Assembly (NCBI GenBank): GCA_014607495.2
Contig: CP053159.1
Coordinates: 11,043,501 to 11,107,500 of the forward strand
Origin: Carposina sasakii
Taxonomy: Eukaryota; Arthropoda; Insecta; Lepidoptera; Carposinidae
Direction: 5' to 3'
DNA length: 64,000 nucleotides
Every line of letters starts with the position of its first letter. Position 1 is the first letter of the stretch. Position numbers and translations under genes: made by a program. Of this stretch, positions 22,750-33,860 are shown piece by piece. The notes beneath the pieces were generated by a model. The model had not been told where the DNA came from. It saw only the letters and a program-made list of their open reading frames with translations, and ran no database searches.

Positions 22750-23969
22750 CTAGGGATGTGCGATAGTTATCGATATCGTTGAGATATCGATAATAATTGT
22801 AACTTTGAAATATCGCCATATTGATATTTTTTACATGATATCGGGTTATTCTCGAAAAATCGAAACTCGATCACATTTTCGATCAGTGCTCTTTTGCTTA
22901 TGTAAAAAAAATTGTTTAATGTATTCATCCGTAAACATCGATGTTTTTTTATGAGCAAACGCGGCAGGCAGAGTAGCATCCGTATTTTTCAGTAAATATA
23001 CATGAATATTTTTTATTTCATTTTTATATCTTACATAAAAAATGAATAAAGTTTTCCCTTGGAATGACATATTATCTAACTTTAACCGTTTTGGTTTTAC
23101 AGCAATTGAAAAATATGAGCCGGCAAAATGTTTTTGAAACGCTCCGTTTGCTCCATACTAAAATGGCAAAGACTTTGACGTCATAGTAGACAACCGTCTT
23201 AAATTAGTATGGGGAAAAAATGCAATCTTATAAACGTAATATTTTATATTTGATGTATTGTTGCCAATAAAAATGATTTTTATAAATAGGTGCAGATATT
23301 AATAAAGTATTTATTAAATCAATGAGATAATTCAAAATATGGGTTAAATTGTATGTTTTTACTTCTTTTATGTTGTAATTTTTTTTCGTTAAATTTTTCT
23401 AACTTTTAAACCCCTGTAACTTTGGTATTTACTAACCGATTGATTTTATTTTTGCACTATTCGGTTTGTATTTGTAATATCTTTCAAATAAAATATAAAA
23501 AAATCTGTTTTCGTGTCAGACGCATTGTCTTATTCTATGTTGTTTCTGTCCGTGTATATATAATTTTCAAATAAAAAACTATTCTATTCTATACGCATGT
23601 TCCCTATTCTCACTCATTCATTTATTACAAGTCAGTCAGTAGTCAGCTCAGTTCTCAGACTCTGTACCAGCAACGAAACCGGCTAAAAGGAAAATTGCTG
23701 TCGAAGTTGCTTATATTGCAGAGCATTGACAAAAAACTATGGGTGTTTTAGTTAATAACCTAACTTTTTTGTAACCCATAATAAATTGTATCTTACATTT
23801 TTTAATAAATTCTGATAAAAAATATGATGTCCTCACAATTTCTCACAATATTTTTGCACGTAACATACAGTTGAACATGGTTTTCGATCGATATTATAAA
23901 ATGTCGATATTTTGTAATATCGATAAGTTCGATATCAACATCGATATTTTACTAATATCGCTCATCCCT
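22750..23969. mobile_element. 1.2-kb TIR element with CTAGGGATG/CATCCCT ends
   Basis: Left end TAGGGATGTGCGATAGTTAT and right end ATATCGCTCATCCCTA are inverted and rich in ATCGATAT. ATTGACG flanks both sides (22743-22749 and 23970-23976). No transposase reading frame survives. hAT-like by its end structure, not certain. Confidence 0.6.
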
Positions 23970-23989
23970 ATTGACGACCCATAAACATT

Positions 23990-24120
23990 TTTTTTTGTTT
24001 AGTTTATCCCGAAGGAACGGCAAGGGGAACTAAGCCCATACAGCCATTGTCTTTAGTAAATGATTTCTGAATTTGTGATGGATGATAATGATGATGATGA
24101 ATGGAAACGTCGGGAAAATC
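23990..24120 (-). repeat. LINE-tail repeat, family D, inverted copy
   Basis: Minus strand reads from GACGTTTCC through TGGGCTTAGTTCCCCTTGCC to GGGATAAACTAAA and an A-run, the same tail as at 25190-25367 and 55600-56685. Confidence 0.65.
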
Positions 24121-24126
24121 CCTTGA

Positions 24127-24797
24127 GTAGAGATGGGTCGGATTAGGTAAAAATAGTACCTGTTCCACCTAATACTAATATTTAGAAATACCTGTTCCTA
24201 ATATATATGCAGTATGGCCGTTCCATTACTAGAAATCCATTACGTATTAGATAAATACGTAGAATATTTATTCACTGAATATTTAGTATCGGTTTTCGGT
24301 GACTGATCCATTACCTAATAAATAACCTACGTAGAAATAATAGTTGTAGAAATAAAAAATATCGTGATAATAGATGTGCTTTTTATATTAGGTCTTTTTA
24401 TATTATATTATTTAATATTTAGTTAAATTATTTTTAGTTTGTGTCACATATTTTGTTTTAAGTATTTTATTTTGTAAAAAAAAAAAGGAAAAAAGTCGGT
24501 CTGAACCCGGATTTGAACCAGGAATATTTGATTTCGTGTTCGTCCGATTGCCATCTGATCTATTATAAATTTGTTAGAGGTGGCGAAATTTACCTTCGTA
24601 TTCTAATTATATATAGGTAGTATGTATTTTTGCTAAGTAATAAAATTGAAACTTATAGTCTAAGCCTTACGGTTGATTTCTCTTAATGAGATGATATTTT
24701 ATGCGATACCTAATACTCGATACGTTGTATTAGGTACTGACTAGTATTGAAAAATACCTAATCCACATACCTATTCCAATATTTATGCCTCACCTCT
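24127..24797. mobile_element. Possible TIR element (TAGAGATGGGTC ends)
   Basis: TAGAGATGGGTCGGATTAGG at left and its rough complement at right (CCTATTCC...GCCTCACCTCTA). No clear target duplication and no coding content. Confidence 0.4.
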
Positions 24798-24952
24798 ACG
24801 GTTCGAGTTTGTCGCGACAACGCGAAGTTTTTACAATGTGGCCAAGCGTTTTGTCGTATAGTTGAACACGAAGTTTTATCGCGACAACGCAACACGAATC
24901 TTGTCGCGACAATGTGGCCGGAGCATAACGCTCATTTTAAAAGATCACGGAA

Positions 24953-25119
24953 GATTCGGCGGGAAAAGCTGGAAGGGAGCGGGTGTAATATTCTTGTGAA
25001 AATAAAAATTTATTTGTAAATGGCTTGCATGTGTCCGTAAAGTGATATTTTTTGGTAGATAAGTGATATTTTGTTTACTTGTTATGTGAATATAGTGCGT
25101 GTGCATGGTTTTATATGCA
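24953..25119 (+). other. TAF7: TAF7 5' UTR exon
   Basis: Ends TATATGCAG|GTAAGC at 25119. The leader resumes after the TTTTACAG acceptor at about 25599, 30 bases before the TAF7 ATG. The start near 24953 is inferred because a retroposed copy of this region at 55365 begins at the matching base (GATTCGGCGGGAAAAGCTGG). No TATA box is obvious just upstream. Confidence 0.6.
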
Positions 25120-25189
25120 GGTAAGCTGAGTAAAACTTTAGTCGGAATACGATCTCTTCATGGGCTCATGTAAGTTATTTCTGCAATTA

Positions 25190-25367
25190 TTTTTGATTTT
25201 TACTAATTTTAAACTCGTTCTTGAGGATTTTTCCGACGTTTCCACTCATCATCATTGTCATCCATCATAAATTCAGAATACATTTTACTAAACAATGATT
25301 AGGCTGTATGGGCTTAGTTCCCCTTGCCTTTCCTTCGGGATAAACTAAAAAAAAAAAAAAAAAAAAA
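25190..25367 (+). repeat. LINE-tail repeat, family D, inside TAF7 intron 1
   Basis: Contains AAACTCGTTCTTGAGGATTT, TGTATGGGCTTAGTTCCCCT and TTCCTTCGGGATAAACTAAA followed by an A-run of about 20. It is in the same orientation as TAF7, and the retrocopy at 55365 runs through it to its poly(A). Confidence 0.7.
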
Positions 25368-25628
25368 AGGTTAATTTGTTCTCGCATTTCTAGTACATAC
25401 TGCTTGCTACCTTAATTGAATAAAAAAAACATATTTACTGAAGTGATCGCCAACTATTTTATTTATGTAGGTATTTTCCGTAAAACATTTTTTTAGGTCA
25501 GTCACACTAATGAAGTTCCTAAATATCGTAGAAAGAGAAGCTAAATATTCTCAGTATGTACTTACTTACTTTAATTCTTAGTTCTTTTCACTTTTACAGT
25601 TTGCTCCGTATTTGGTAAAATAGCAATC

Positions 25629-26756
25629 ATGCAAAAACGAGAAGTTGAATTACCTGTTGAACTAGAGTCTCAGTTTATTATGAGATTGCCGGAAGAGCCT
25701 GCAAAGGCTCTTCGAAATGTTTTGAAGACAGGGGAGAACTTTAAAAACAGGCTCACCATACAGCTGGACAATGATATGAGACATGGCCAAGTACGATTTG
25801 ACCATTGGCTTCTTCATTGCAAAATATTAGATCTTCCAACTATAGTAGAATCATTAAAGACAATTGATAGAAAGAGTGTCTATAAAAGTGCTGATATTTG
25901 TCAAATAATGATTTGTAAAACAGAGCCTGACCCAGCTACGACTGAAGAAGAGTCACCAGCTAAGAATAAAAAGAAAGATCCTTTTAAAGTAGACAAGAAG
26001 TTTCTTTATCCTCATGGGATCACCCCACCTACCAAAAACGTAAGGAAGAGACGCTTCAGAAAAACATTAAAAAAGAAGAGCATGGAAGCTCCTGAAATAG
26101 AGAAAGAGGTGAAGAGACTGTTAAGAGCTGATAATGAAGCAGTCAGTGTTACTTGGGAAGTTATAAAAGAAGAAAGTGAAAATGATAACAAACCAGAAAC
26201 AAGTAAACCCTTGAAAGCAGAGAAGGGTAGATCAAAAAAAGACATCAAAGCAGAATTAAAGCAACCCTTATCAAAAGTTGAAGATATATTTGGTGGTGCA
26301 CTTAGTGACAGTGATCTTGAAGATGAGAACATCAATGTGGATATAGAAGATAGTGCAAGATTGTCTTCATTTGATGACCACATGTCCGATATGTCTATGA
26401 CAGGGCCATCAGATTATAAAGCTGGAAGATACCCTACACAGTTTACATCTGACATGTTTAATATGTCTCATGAATTACAGTCTCATATGAATCAATTTGA
26501 GGAGATTTATCATCCTAATGATAATCTAGATAGTTACCCGGGAACATCCAAGAATTATTCAGAGATTGAAGTAAAATTACAACAGCTAAATGCAGAATTA
26601 GAGGAGTTGAGACAGAGGAAACAGAGAACTCAGCATGAAATTATAAACATGGAGAACATGACTTTGAAACAAAGATTCCAAGAAATTTTACAGAATATTA
26701 ACAAGGAAATATCTAGCAAGGAATTGGAGTATCAGTCTCTGCAAATGCTGAAGTAA
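25629..26756 (+). CDS. TAF7: Transcription initiation factor TFIID subunit 7 (TAF7)
   Basis: Single-exon reading frame of 375 aa. TAF7 is a TFIID subunit that contacts TAF1 in the nucleus. The N-terminal TAFII55 domain (about residues 8-170) is clear: LESQFIMRLPEEPAKALRNV, RLTIQLDNDMRHGQVRFDHW, VESLKTIDRKSVYKSADICQ, then the family hallmark LYPHGITPPTKNVRKRRFRK and EIEKEVKRLLRADNEAVSVT. The middle is acidic and Ser/Lys-rich. The C-terminus (about 310-375) is a predicted coiled coil rich in Glu, Gln and Leu, as in human TAF7 (349 aa). The ATG is the first in frame after the acceptor. AATAAA occurs at 26760 and again at 27188. Confidence 0.97.
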   Translation: MQKREVELPVELESQFIMRLPEEPAKALRNVLKTGENFKNRLTIQLDNDMRHGQVRFDHWLLHCKILDLPTIVESLKTIDRKSVYKSADICQIMICKTEPDPATTEEESPAKNKKKDPFKVDKKFLYPHGITPPTKNVRKRRFRKTLKKKSMEAPEIEKEVKRLLRADNEAVSVTWEVIKEESENDNKPETSKPLKAEKGRSKKDIKAELKQPLSKVEDIFGGALSDSDLEDENINVDIEDSARLSSFDDHMSDMSMTGPSDYKAGRYPTQFTSDMFNMSHELQSHMNQFEEIYHPNDNLDSYPGTSKNYSEIEVKLQQLNAELEELRQRKQRTQHEIINMENMTLKQRFQEILQNINKEISSKELEYQSLQMLK

Positions 26757-26854
26757 ACAAATAAAATGTTACCATATTTTCACAAAACCATGTGAGAAAA
26801 TAAGTAACATTATTTATAGATATTGCTACCTGTTGTCTATGAATCAATTTAATA

Positions 26855-27139
26855 ATTGAGGAGCTGGCGAACAAAACCGGATTAGTCCACGAAAATAATT
26901 TTACACGGTAGCTAAAAAACTAATATCAGTATATGAAGAATCTTTGTGTTGGATATTGGACTAGTCCGGTTTTGTATGAAAATTTAGTTTTTTAAGCCTT
27001 TTTTAGCCTACTTCTAGCCGGTTTTGGGTGAAAATATTAACAGGGATCGACGAAACTAGGTCAAGACATCACGATTAGAAAAAAAAACATCTTTTGAATA
27101 GTAGTGGACAAGTCCGGTTCTGTTCGCCAGCTCCTCAAT
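26855..27139. mobile_element. 285-bp MITE in the TAF7 3' region
   Basis: Ends ATTGAGGAGCTGGCGAACA and complement, TA on both sides (26853-26854 and 27140-27141). It lies between two candidate TAF7 poly(A) signals, so a longer 3' UTR would include it. Confidence 0.75.
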
Positions 27140-29280
27140 TAGTGTATGTACCTATAAATATGTACACAATGATGTATTATATTCATGAATAAAACATATT
27201 GTATAATAATATTCTAGTTATTGTATCAACTCAAGTCATTTAGCACCTATAAATACTTTATATGACACTCCTTAACTGCAACACCCTAGGTAGATACCAT
27301 GGAGAAGAAAAGAGGAGTAATGGCCATGTATATTTTCATACAAAAATAGTGTGCCGGGGGTGAAGTATGGAACGAGGGGAGCATTGAACACTAGCCCTGC
27401 CCATTTACATAGAAACCACCTTGTAGTGACTTGTCAAACTACTTGCTCATTATTAATATGGTTCAAGATTGTTTATCTAGTGATGAGTAATTTCACTAGG
27501 CAATATTATACTACGTTTTAGTAAAAAAGCACTAGTGTCTTTGTAATTTTAATACGGTTACATTTTTGGAGCACAAGCGTGTGGTTACAGCTACTGCGTT
27601 ACACTGGCGCTGAAGCTCCGCCCTTATCATGACGTCATGGCCTCACGATTGTCACACGACTCACTTCATAGTTCCACCTCCTCTTTTATACCTTCTTCAT
27701 GGTAGATACCAGGGATTTGATATCTCCTCTGAAGTCCTCTGTAGATAGGTACCTACTAATTTGAACCAAAACATAATCGGTTGCGGGAGCCGGGGATCTT
27801 GTTTTTGCGGTCGGCCGTCATCACAGAACACTATATGTATGTATACTCTAGGCCGTCATTCACACTATGTGATTAGTCTTATATGTTTATTTTTAAATTA
27901 GGTAGGTATATATTACATTGTATGGATCATGTGTCTGAAATAAATCTTATTATTATTATAATCGCCTCGCTCTAGAACGATTGCGCAAGCTCAACCGCGA
28001 AACCGTGAATAGTAAACTTGCTTGCTTTTCGCACCTGCAGCTCATTAAATATCAATTAAATAACATTTTTTCTAAGTAAGTATTATTTCTCGGTAGTAGA
28101 AACAAATATTGCCTCTAACTAATAGGAAGCCTCCCGCCATATTACGACAACGAACATTCTTATTCTTTATTGTACACAAAACATACCATTAAATAGAAAG
28201 AAATTTACAAAAGGAATGCATACAAAGGCGTACCTACTTATTTCTGCAAAAGATTTCTTCCAGCATACCAGAAAGCAAAGTGAGACCAAATGTTATAGAG
28301 GTAATAATGTGTACAGAATTAAACTAAGTAACTAAAATAAAATATTCATACATAAATAGATACATACAAACAAAGGCGGCTCCTGGTATTTTTAGATGGG
28401 AGTTCACATTTTCTTCAATATGAGCAAAATCCTCACTCTTATTAAAATTCAGAGGACCTAAAGAAACACATTAAAGGCAACCATATCGCGTTCTAACTCG
28501 GACTAAGCGACATCTAGTGGCCGCATACGTACACTACGAATTAATGTGAGCGGCGCTCCAGATAAGGCTAATTTTTCATACGAAATCTTCTGTTTCACGC
28601 GCTGGCCTATGTCTGTATGTCTCTTTCACACTCATTGAATACTGTACTAGGAATCGTACCAAATTATGTTTCATTGGAGCGCGATCGCTAGCGCTCCACT
28701 CGATACATAAGATTACAACTTACTTGAGACGAACGCGCAGACACTATTGTATAAATATAGTAGAATTGAAAGATAGTTATAAATATAGAGAAATATAGAT
28801 TGCCTATGTAATCTTCGTGGGTGGGAGTGCACTACACAAGCGCTCCTTAGGACGAGCCGCCAGTGCATACAAACAATCAAATCAATCAAATAATAAAAGT
28901 TATGTTAGACATAATACTCGTAACATATAGACATAATAGGAAAAAAATATATAAAACAATATGATAACAATACAGCAGATAACCGATCAGTCAGCCAGTG
29001 CATGAAAGTGATCCCTTAACTTTTTTAACATGTTAAATTGTCTAAGCACTCTGAATTCACGTCTTGCCCATCCACTACCCTTGTCAAGTCAACCTATACA
29101 TAAATACGCTACGTGCACACGTTAGGTTGTCTGCAAGCAAACCCTACATTTCTCTAGGTATGCTGGAAAGGTTTTCGGACTTCGAATTGCGTAGGTAGGT
29201 CTGTGATCTCACAGACTACTTAGTGCTGTTCCATGCCATCTCAGGGTGTATGCTACCCGCTGCACGCAGCGCTGCTCTAT
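27140..29280. other. Intergenic, no gene seen
   Basis: About 2.1 kb of AT-rich sequence. No reading frame of note, no recognised repeat family with clear ends. Confidence 0.5.
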
Positions 29281-29516
29281 AGCCGGGTCCACACCGGACG
29301 ATCCATCGCGCTCCGATCGCGCGCGGCAGCAGCGCGATCCAAAGATGCAGGCGGTGTGGACGTGCCGCGCGCGATCCATGCGCACGTATTGGAGCGCGCG
29401 CTCCCTACCTCGCGCGATCCGTGTGCGGTCGGTTTTTGTGCCAGCCTCAAAGGTGCCTCAGTTGCGTGATGCGCGCGGTGTGGACGGTTGTGTTGGTTCG
29501 CGCGATCCACCTCGCC

Positions 29517-30017
29517 ATGGACATCTCAGAAAGTCGCCGTTTGATATCGCTTTATAAAGAATTTAAATGTTTATGGGATCCCAAAGATTCTAATTACACC
29601 AATAGAGGTGTTAGAGATGATGCTTGGCGTCAGATTTCTCGTGAAATGGGGAATAAGTCGATCGAGAACCTAAAGAAAAAAATGCGATCTCTGGCGGGAG
29701 GCTACAGAAGGGAGAAACACAGAGAGAAGCAAAGCCGTATAACTGGATCCGGTAAGAAAACAAAGCTACTTTTTATCTGTAGGTATTAAAATTATATATT
29801 TTATTATAAGTAATTACATCATAATATTTACTGTGGATTTCACGTGATTTCGCTTTTTACATTTAAGCTGTTAGAAATACACGTGGTTATTTTAATGAGT
29901 AACTTGTTTATTTCAGGTGCTCAAGATACATATAAATCAAAGTGGTTTGCGTATGATGACTTCGACTTTATGGCGGATAAAAATGAACCCGGAACCACAC
30001 GCGATACATTGGAACAT
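29517..30017 (+). CDS. MADF-domain protein of the Harbinger element, exons 1-2
   Basis: Exon 1 (29517-29751) encodes MDISESRRLISLYKEFKCLW then DAWRQISREMGNKSIENLKK, the MADF (Myb/SANT-like) DNA-binding fold, ending G|GTAAGA. Exon 2 (29917-30017) follows TTTCAG and encodes AQDTYKSKWFAYDDFDFMAD, ending TLEH|GTGAGC. In PIF/Harbinger elements such a protein escorts the transposase to the nucleus and binds element ends (family knowledge). The likely next exon is at 35483-35668, displaced past the DIRS insertion and part of the transposase. Confidence 0.75.
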
Positions 30018-30418
30018 GTGAGCTATTAGTTTACTGATATTCATTTTGCCAAACTATTGTATGGTTTGTAACAAAGTGTCTTGCTAAGTGGGACCGTATT
30101 ATATGTGATCAAAACACACAGCATTTGTTTGAAGAACGCATTGATAGACTTCGCCATAAACTAAGTAAACACACACACAACTTACCTCCACTTCACCTTA
30201 CCATCTCTATGACCAGCAGAATGTGCCATGGACATCTGTCATAAGCACATCTGTCACTGTCAAGTTTCATAGCGTTGTAGATTTCGCACGTGATGGCCGT
30301 CAATATTTTTTGTAAATTCTTTTATTTCAATTTTAACAATATTAATTACCGTTAAAATACAAAAGAGGGTGTTTCGGAATCGTTTTTTAGTGTTTTAAGT
30401 GTTCTTAATACTATACAA

Positions 30419-31654
30419 ATGAGAATATCACGAAGTTCGGTAAGTGAAAGTGACGCCGGCGCACGTGCTCAATCTGATGCCGCAGCTTCGGATGGAGAGC
30501 GGCCAGAGGGCCGTGTGCTGGTAGAATCTGGTGAGGAGAGAGAAACTTCCTCATCTTCGGAAGATGAGAGAGGTATGGCTTCACCTCCTCCCAACAAACG
30601 CCGTAAGTACAAGCATGTTTCTGATCAGCGTATCGATAATTTGTCGCGGCAAGTAAATTATATATCCGGTTATTTAACACAGCTACCGCATTATATATCC
30701 TCGTTGACTCAAAATTCTGCATCTATAACACTTCCAGAGCCTAATACAGGCACTGATATTTCAGAGGTTCCAAAGAAAGTTCAAAATACTTTTTTGGTCA
30801 ATCCTTGTAACTCAACTGGGGAGCTTCAGTTAGGTCTTGGCACACTCAATACTGAATTTGATGATAAAAGAGTGATACCTTTGGCAAATACTCACCGACT
30901 GGAGGAAGTTACTCGCCTTCAGCATTTTGATTCACAAGCATGGAAGGGTATACGTTATAAGTCAATTATGCAATCATATGCTGCTACACCTGGGTTTGTT
31001 GCTTTGAAGGTGAATGAGGAACTTTGCCATTATAATAAAACAAAGGATTATTTAGCTTCAGCTGAAAACATGCTTGCTTCTTTAACAAATGCTGAGCTAG
31101 AGCAGCGGGAACTGCTTAGACAAGGTTTGCAAAATTTAGTTAATTGGGCTGCTGCTAATCCAGGAGACTTAAATCCTTCTTCTTTATTTGACAAAGTCTC
31201 TTCCTTGCTTGGACAGGGTTCTGAGTTGTACAATAGTACTGAAAAAATTATGCAGATTATTTGTGGCAGACGCAGTGAGTGTATAGAAATAAGAAGGGAA
31301 AGGATTCTTAAAGAAATAGGTAACAATAATTTAAAAGCTTCATTAAGAAATATTCCCCCAAGTTCAGAATACCTTTTTAGTAGGCAAGCATTACAGCCTA
31401 TTATTCAGTCTCTAGGTGGCTCTCAGATTTGGCTTAATACCCCAAGTTATTTAAAGGAGAAAGGCTTTTCTCGTGAGCAGTCTTCTACAAATCAGAGACA
31501 AGATAGGAGATCTCATACAGTACCAAATAAAACTTTAAAAAATATTTTTTCTAATACTAATAGGATAAAATCTAATAATTTTCGTGCCTATAAGAGACAA
31601 CACACCTTTCGAGATAACAACCAAGAAAATGCCACCAGCAAAAAAGGTAACTAA
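30419..31654 (+). CDS. Gag-like ORF of the DIRS element
   Basis: 411 aa. Acidic, Ser-rich N-terminus (ERETSSSSEDERG), a basic patch PPNKRRKYKHVSDQR and a helical middle. The position before the recombinase frame and the overlap of 71 bp with it fit the first ORF of DIRS elements. No enzymatic motif. Assigned by position more than by sequence. Confidence 0.65.
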   Translation: MRISRSSVSESDAGARAQSDAAASDGERPEGRVLVESGEERETSSSSEDERGMASPPPNKRRKYKHVSDQRIDNLSRQVNYISGYLTQLPHYISSLTQNSASITLPEPNTGTDISEVPKKVQNTFLVNPCNSTGELQLGLGTLNTEFDDKRVIPLANTHRLEEVTRLQHFDSQAWKGIRYKSIMQSYAATPGFVALKVNEELCHYNKTKDYLASAENMLASLTNAELEQRELLRQGLQNLVNWAAANPGDLNPSSLFDKVSSLLGQGSELYNSTEKIMQIICGRRSECIEIRRERILKEIGNNNLKASLRNIPPSSEYLFSRQALQPIIQSLGGSQIWLNTPSYLKEKGFSREQSSTNQRQDRRSHTVPNKTLKNIFSNTNRIKSNNFRAYKRQHTFRDNNQENATSKKGN

Positions 31655-33860
31655 CCTCCCTCGCCTTTGGCCTATATTCAGTCCTCCAAACATTTGCTGC
31701 CCTGTTCAATTAGATTGCGGAGATCCTATGATCAAGAGGAGTCAGGCTTTTGGTCTACTTAGACAATTACCTTCAGATAGGTTAAAACAGGAACATACTC
31801 ATAGGCCAGGTTTCGGAGACTCTGTGCCTTCTGGAAGCCTTTGGGTGGCAGGTAAACTTCCAGATGTCTATGATCACACCTGTAAATCAGCTGTAACCTC
31901 TGTGGGATACACAGAGGAGTACCAAGACACTGCCTTCAGTGAAGGTATCAATAAGAAAATTGATCACAGACAAGACTCTCAGACAGGGTCAGGTGTCTCT
32001 CAGAGAGATTTAGTACATATTCACTCTAGGAGGATGCTTACATTGTCAAAGAACTCTAAGGTTTCTAACAAACTTCTTTCATCTGAGAGCAAGACAAAGG
32101 AGAGGACTCCATCATCCTGTGCTACAGGTACTATCCTGGTGGTGGAAAACCACAGACCACAGTACGGTGGCTCTGCACAGAAGAGAGGTGACTCACATTC
32201 TAACCACAGACGCAGCGGATGCGGGCTGGGGCGCTCAGCTGAACAACCAAAATCTTTCCGGCACCTTGACCATGTACCAGAGTCGTTAGAATTCCAACAT
32301 CAAGGAGTTGTTCACTGTGTAAGGCGCCATAAAATTACAGATAGGAGGTCTAAGGTAGGCTCACATTACACGGTCACCGAGTCTGCTCAGATTGATGACG
32401 GAACAGTTGAACATCCTGCTATCGGCGGCATATCTTCCGGGAAGATACTACGGCATAGCCGACCGCCTATTTTGAATAAAACCGATGCCGGAATGGCACC
32501 TGTTACCCCCGGCCTCGGAGGCTGTACTCAGTATTTGGGGTATACTCGAGATAGACCTGTTCACGTCCGAAAGATCTGCAGTCGTAAGAAGTTACGTATC
32601 TTGGGACGCCACAGATGGGTCCGCAAGTTACTGCGACGCATTCAGTCGTCACTACGGGCTGGCAGGGGTGTTCTTGCCACCGAATCTAATTCCCAGGGTG
32701 TTGTACCACCTCAACAAAGCCAAGGTAATTTACACAATAATAGCTGCATATTGGAGCCAGTGCTACTGGTTAGCGGATCTGCAAGCCCAAGCAGAACTAG
32801 TGAGCATATTAGACCTGAGGACCAACCTCATAAACTTCACAACGAGCAACTGTCCACACCAGGTGAGTCCACTGGAGATTTTTGCTTGGAAAATTGGGGG
32901 TGGGGCAATCAAATCTCCCATTGGTCTAAAGAGGAGAAACAGTTACTGTCCAATAGTTGGCGAGAGTCAACATTGTTAACTTATAGAGCTCCAGTTAAGA
33001 GGTGGATTTCTTGGTGCAGGTTAAATAAATTGGATCCCAAATATCCGCAGGGGAATGATGTAGCTCGTTTTCTTGCAAAATTATATATTAAAGATAAACT
33101 AGCATATCGCACTATATTACTACATAAGTCTGCAATCTCAACTTATAGTGCAACAGGGACAGAGGACTTGTCAAGAAACTTTTTTGTACATCAGGTGTTG
33201 AAAGCCATTTCTATCACTAAACCAAAAGATAAAAAATCACCTGTATGGGATACTAAACTAATTTTTGACTGGTTAAAGAATACACCAAGGGTAGATACAG
33301 TTTTTGATATTACTAGAAGAGCTGCAATGATTTTACTACTAGCTTCAGGTCGAAGACTTCATGATCTCACACTGTTAGATGTGCCTGAGAGTAACATAAG
33401 CAGTAGTGAAATAGTACTTTGGCCTAGATTTGGTTCAAAGACTGACAGAGCAGATAGTAGACAGTCAGGGTGGTTGCTGAAACAACATCCAGATCAGAGT
33501 TTGTGTCCAGTATGGCATATTAATAAATTAATGGAAATAACTAAGGAAAGGCGTTCCCAACTAAAATCTTGTAATCTTTTTATATCTATTAAGGGACCTA
33601 TTAAACCAGCCACTAGATCCATAATAGCCGGTTGGATTAGATCAGTTTTTAGAGAAGCTGGGATTGATGCACCCCCTGGCAGTGTACGTTCTGCTGTGGC
33701 ATCCAAGAGCTGGTTAGAAAATATACCAATTGAAGATATTCTAAATAGAGCTAATTGGAAGAGTGCTCAGACATTTAAAAGTTTTTATTGTAGGGATGTG
33801 GAGCGAAATACAATCATGTCAAATGAAGATTTATTATTGCATAGCTTTGTCAGTATTTAA
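31584..33860 (+). CDS. Tyrosine recombinase ORF of the DIRS element (overlapping broken RT/RNase H)
   Basis: 758 codons open. The C-terminal ~300 residues are a DIRS-type tyrosine recombinase: STLLTYRAPVKRWISWCRLN core-binding region, then catalytic arginine in LLLASGRRLHDLTLL, a second in GSVRSAVASKSWL, and the tyrosine in AQTFKSFYCRDV. The N-terminal ~400 codons are probably not protein-meaningful: in another frame the same DNA shows RNase H remnants (TDAADAGWGAQL near 32210; MPEWHLLPPASEAVLSIWGI from 32485) interrupted by stops. The RT palm region is missing, so the copy looks unable to move by itself. Confidence 0.8.
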   Translation: MPIRDNTPFEITTKKMPPAKKVTNLPRLWPIFSPPNICCPVQLDCGDPMIKRSQAFGLLRQLPSDRLKQEHTHRPGFGDSVPSGSLWVAGKLPDVYDHTCKSAVTSVGYTEEYQDTAFSEGINKKIDHRQDSQTGSGVSQRDLVHIHSRRMLTLSKNSKVSNKLLSSESKTKERTPSSCATGTILVVENHRPQYGGSAQKRGDSHSNHRRSGCGLGRSAEQPKSFRHLDHVPESLEFQHQGVVHCVRRHKITDRRSKVGSHYTVTESAQIDDGTVEHPAIGGISSGKILRHSRPPILNKTDAGMAPVTPGLGGCTQYLGYTRDRPVHVRKICSRKKLRILGRHRWVRKLLRRIQSSLRAGRGVLATESNSQGVVPPQQSQGNLHNNSCILEPVLLVSGSASPSRTSEHIRPEDQPHKLHNEQLSTPGESTGDFCLENWGWGNQISHWSKEEKQLLSNSWRESTLLTYRAPVKRWISWCRLNKLDPKYPQGNDVARFLAKLYIKDKLAYRTILLHKSAISTYSATGTEDLSRNFFVHQVLKAISITKPKDKKSPVWDTKLIFDWLKNTPRVDTVFDITRRAAMILLLASGRRLHDLTLLDVPESNISSSEIVLWPRFGSKTDRADSRQSGWLLKQHPDQSLCPVWHINKLMEITKERRSQLKSCNLFISIKGPIKPATRSIIAGWIRSVFREAGIDAPPGSVRSAVASKSWLENIPIEDILNRANWKSAQTFKSFYCRDVERNTIMSNEDLLLHSFVSI

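Noticed and set aside
26012..26383. 123-codon minus-strand frame
   Set aside because: Antisense shadow of TAF7.
29233..29557. Arg/Ala-rich frames at the left Harbinger end
   Set aside because: Produced by GATC-rich subterminal repeats; the real start is the MADF ATG at 29517.
31048..31326. 92-codon minus-strand frame
   Set aside because: Antisense shadow of the DIRS gag-like gene.
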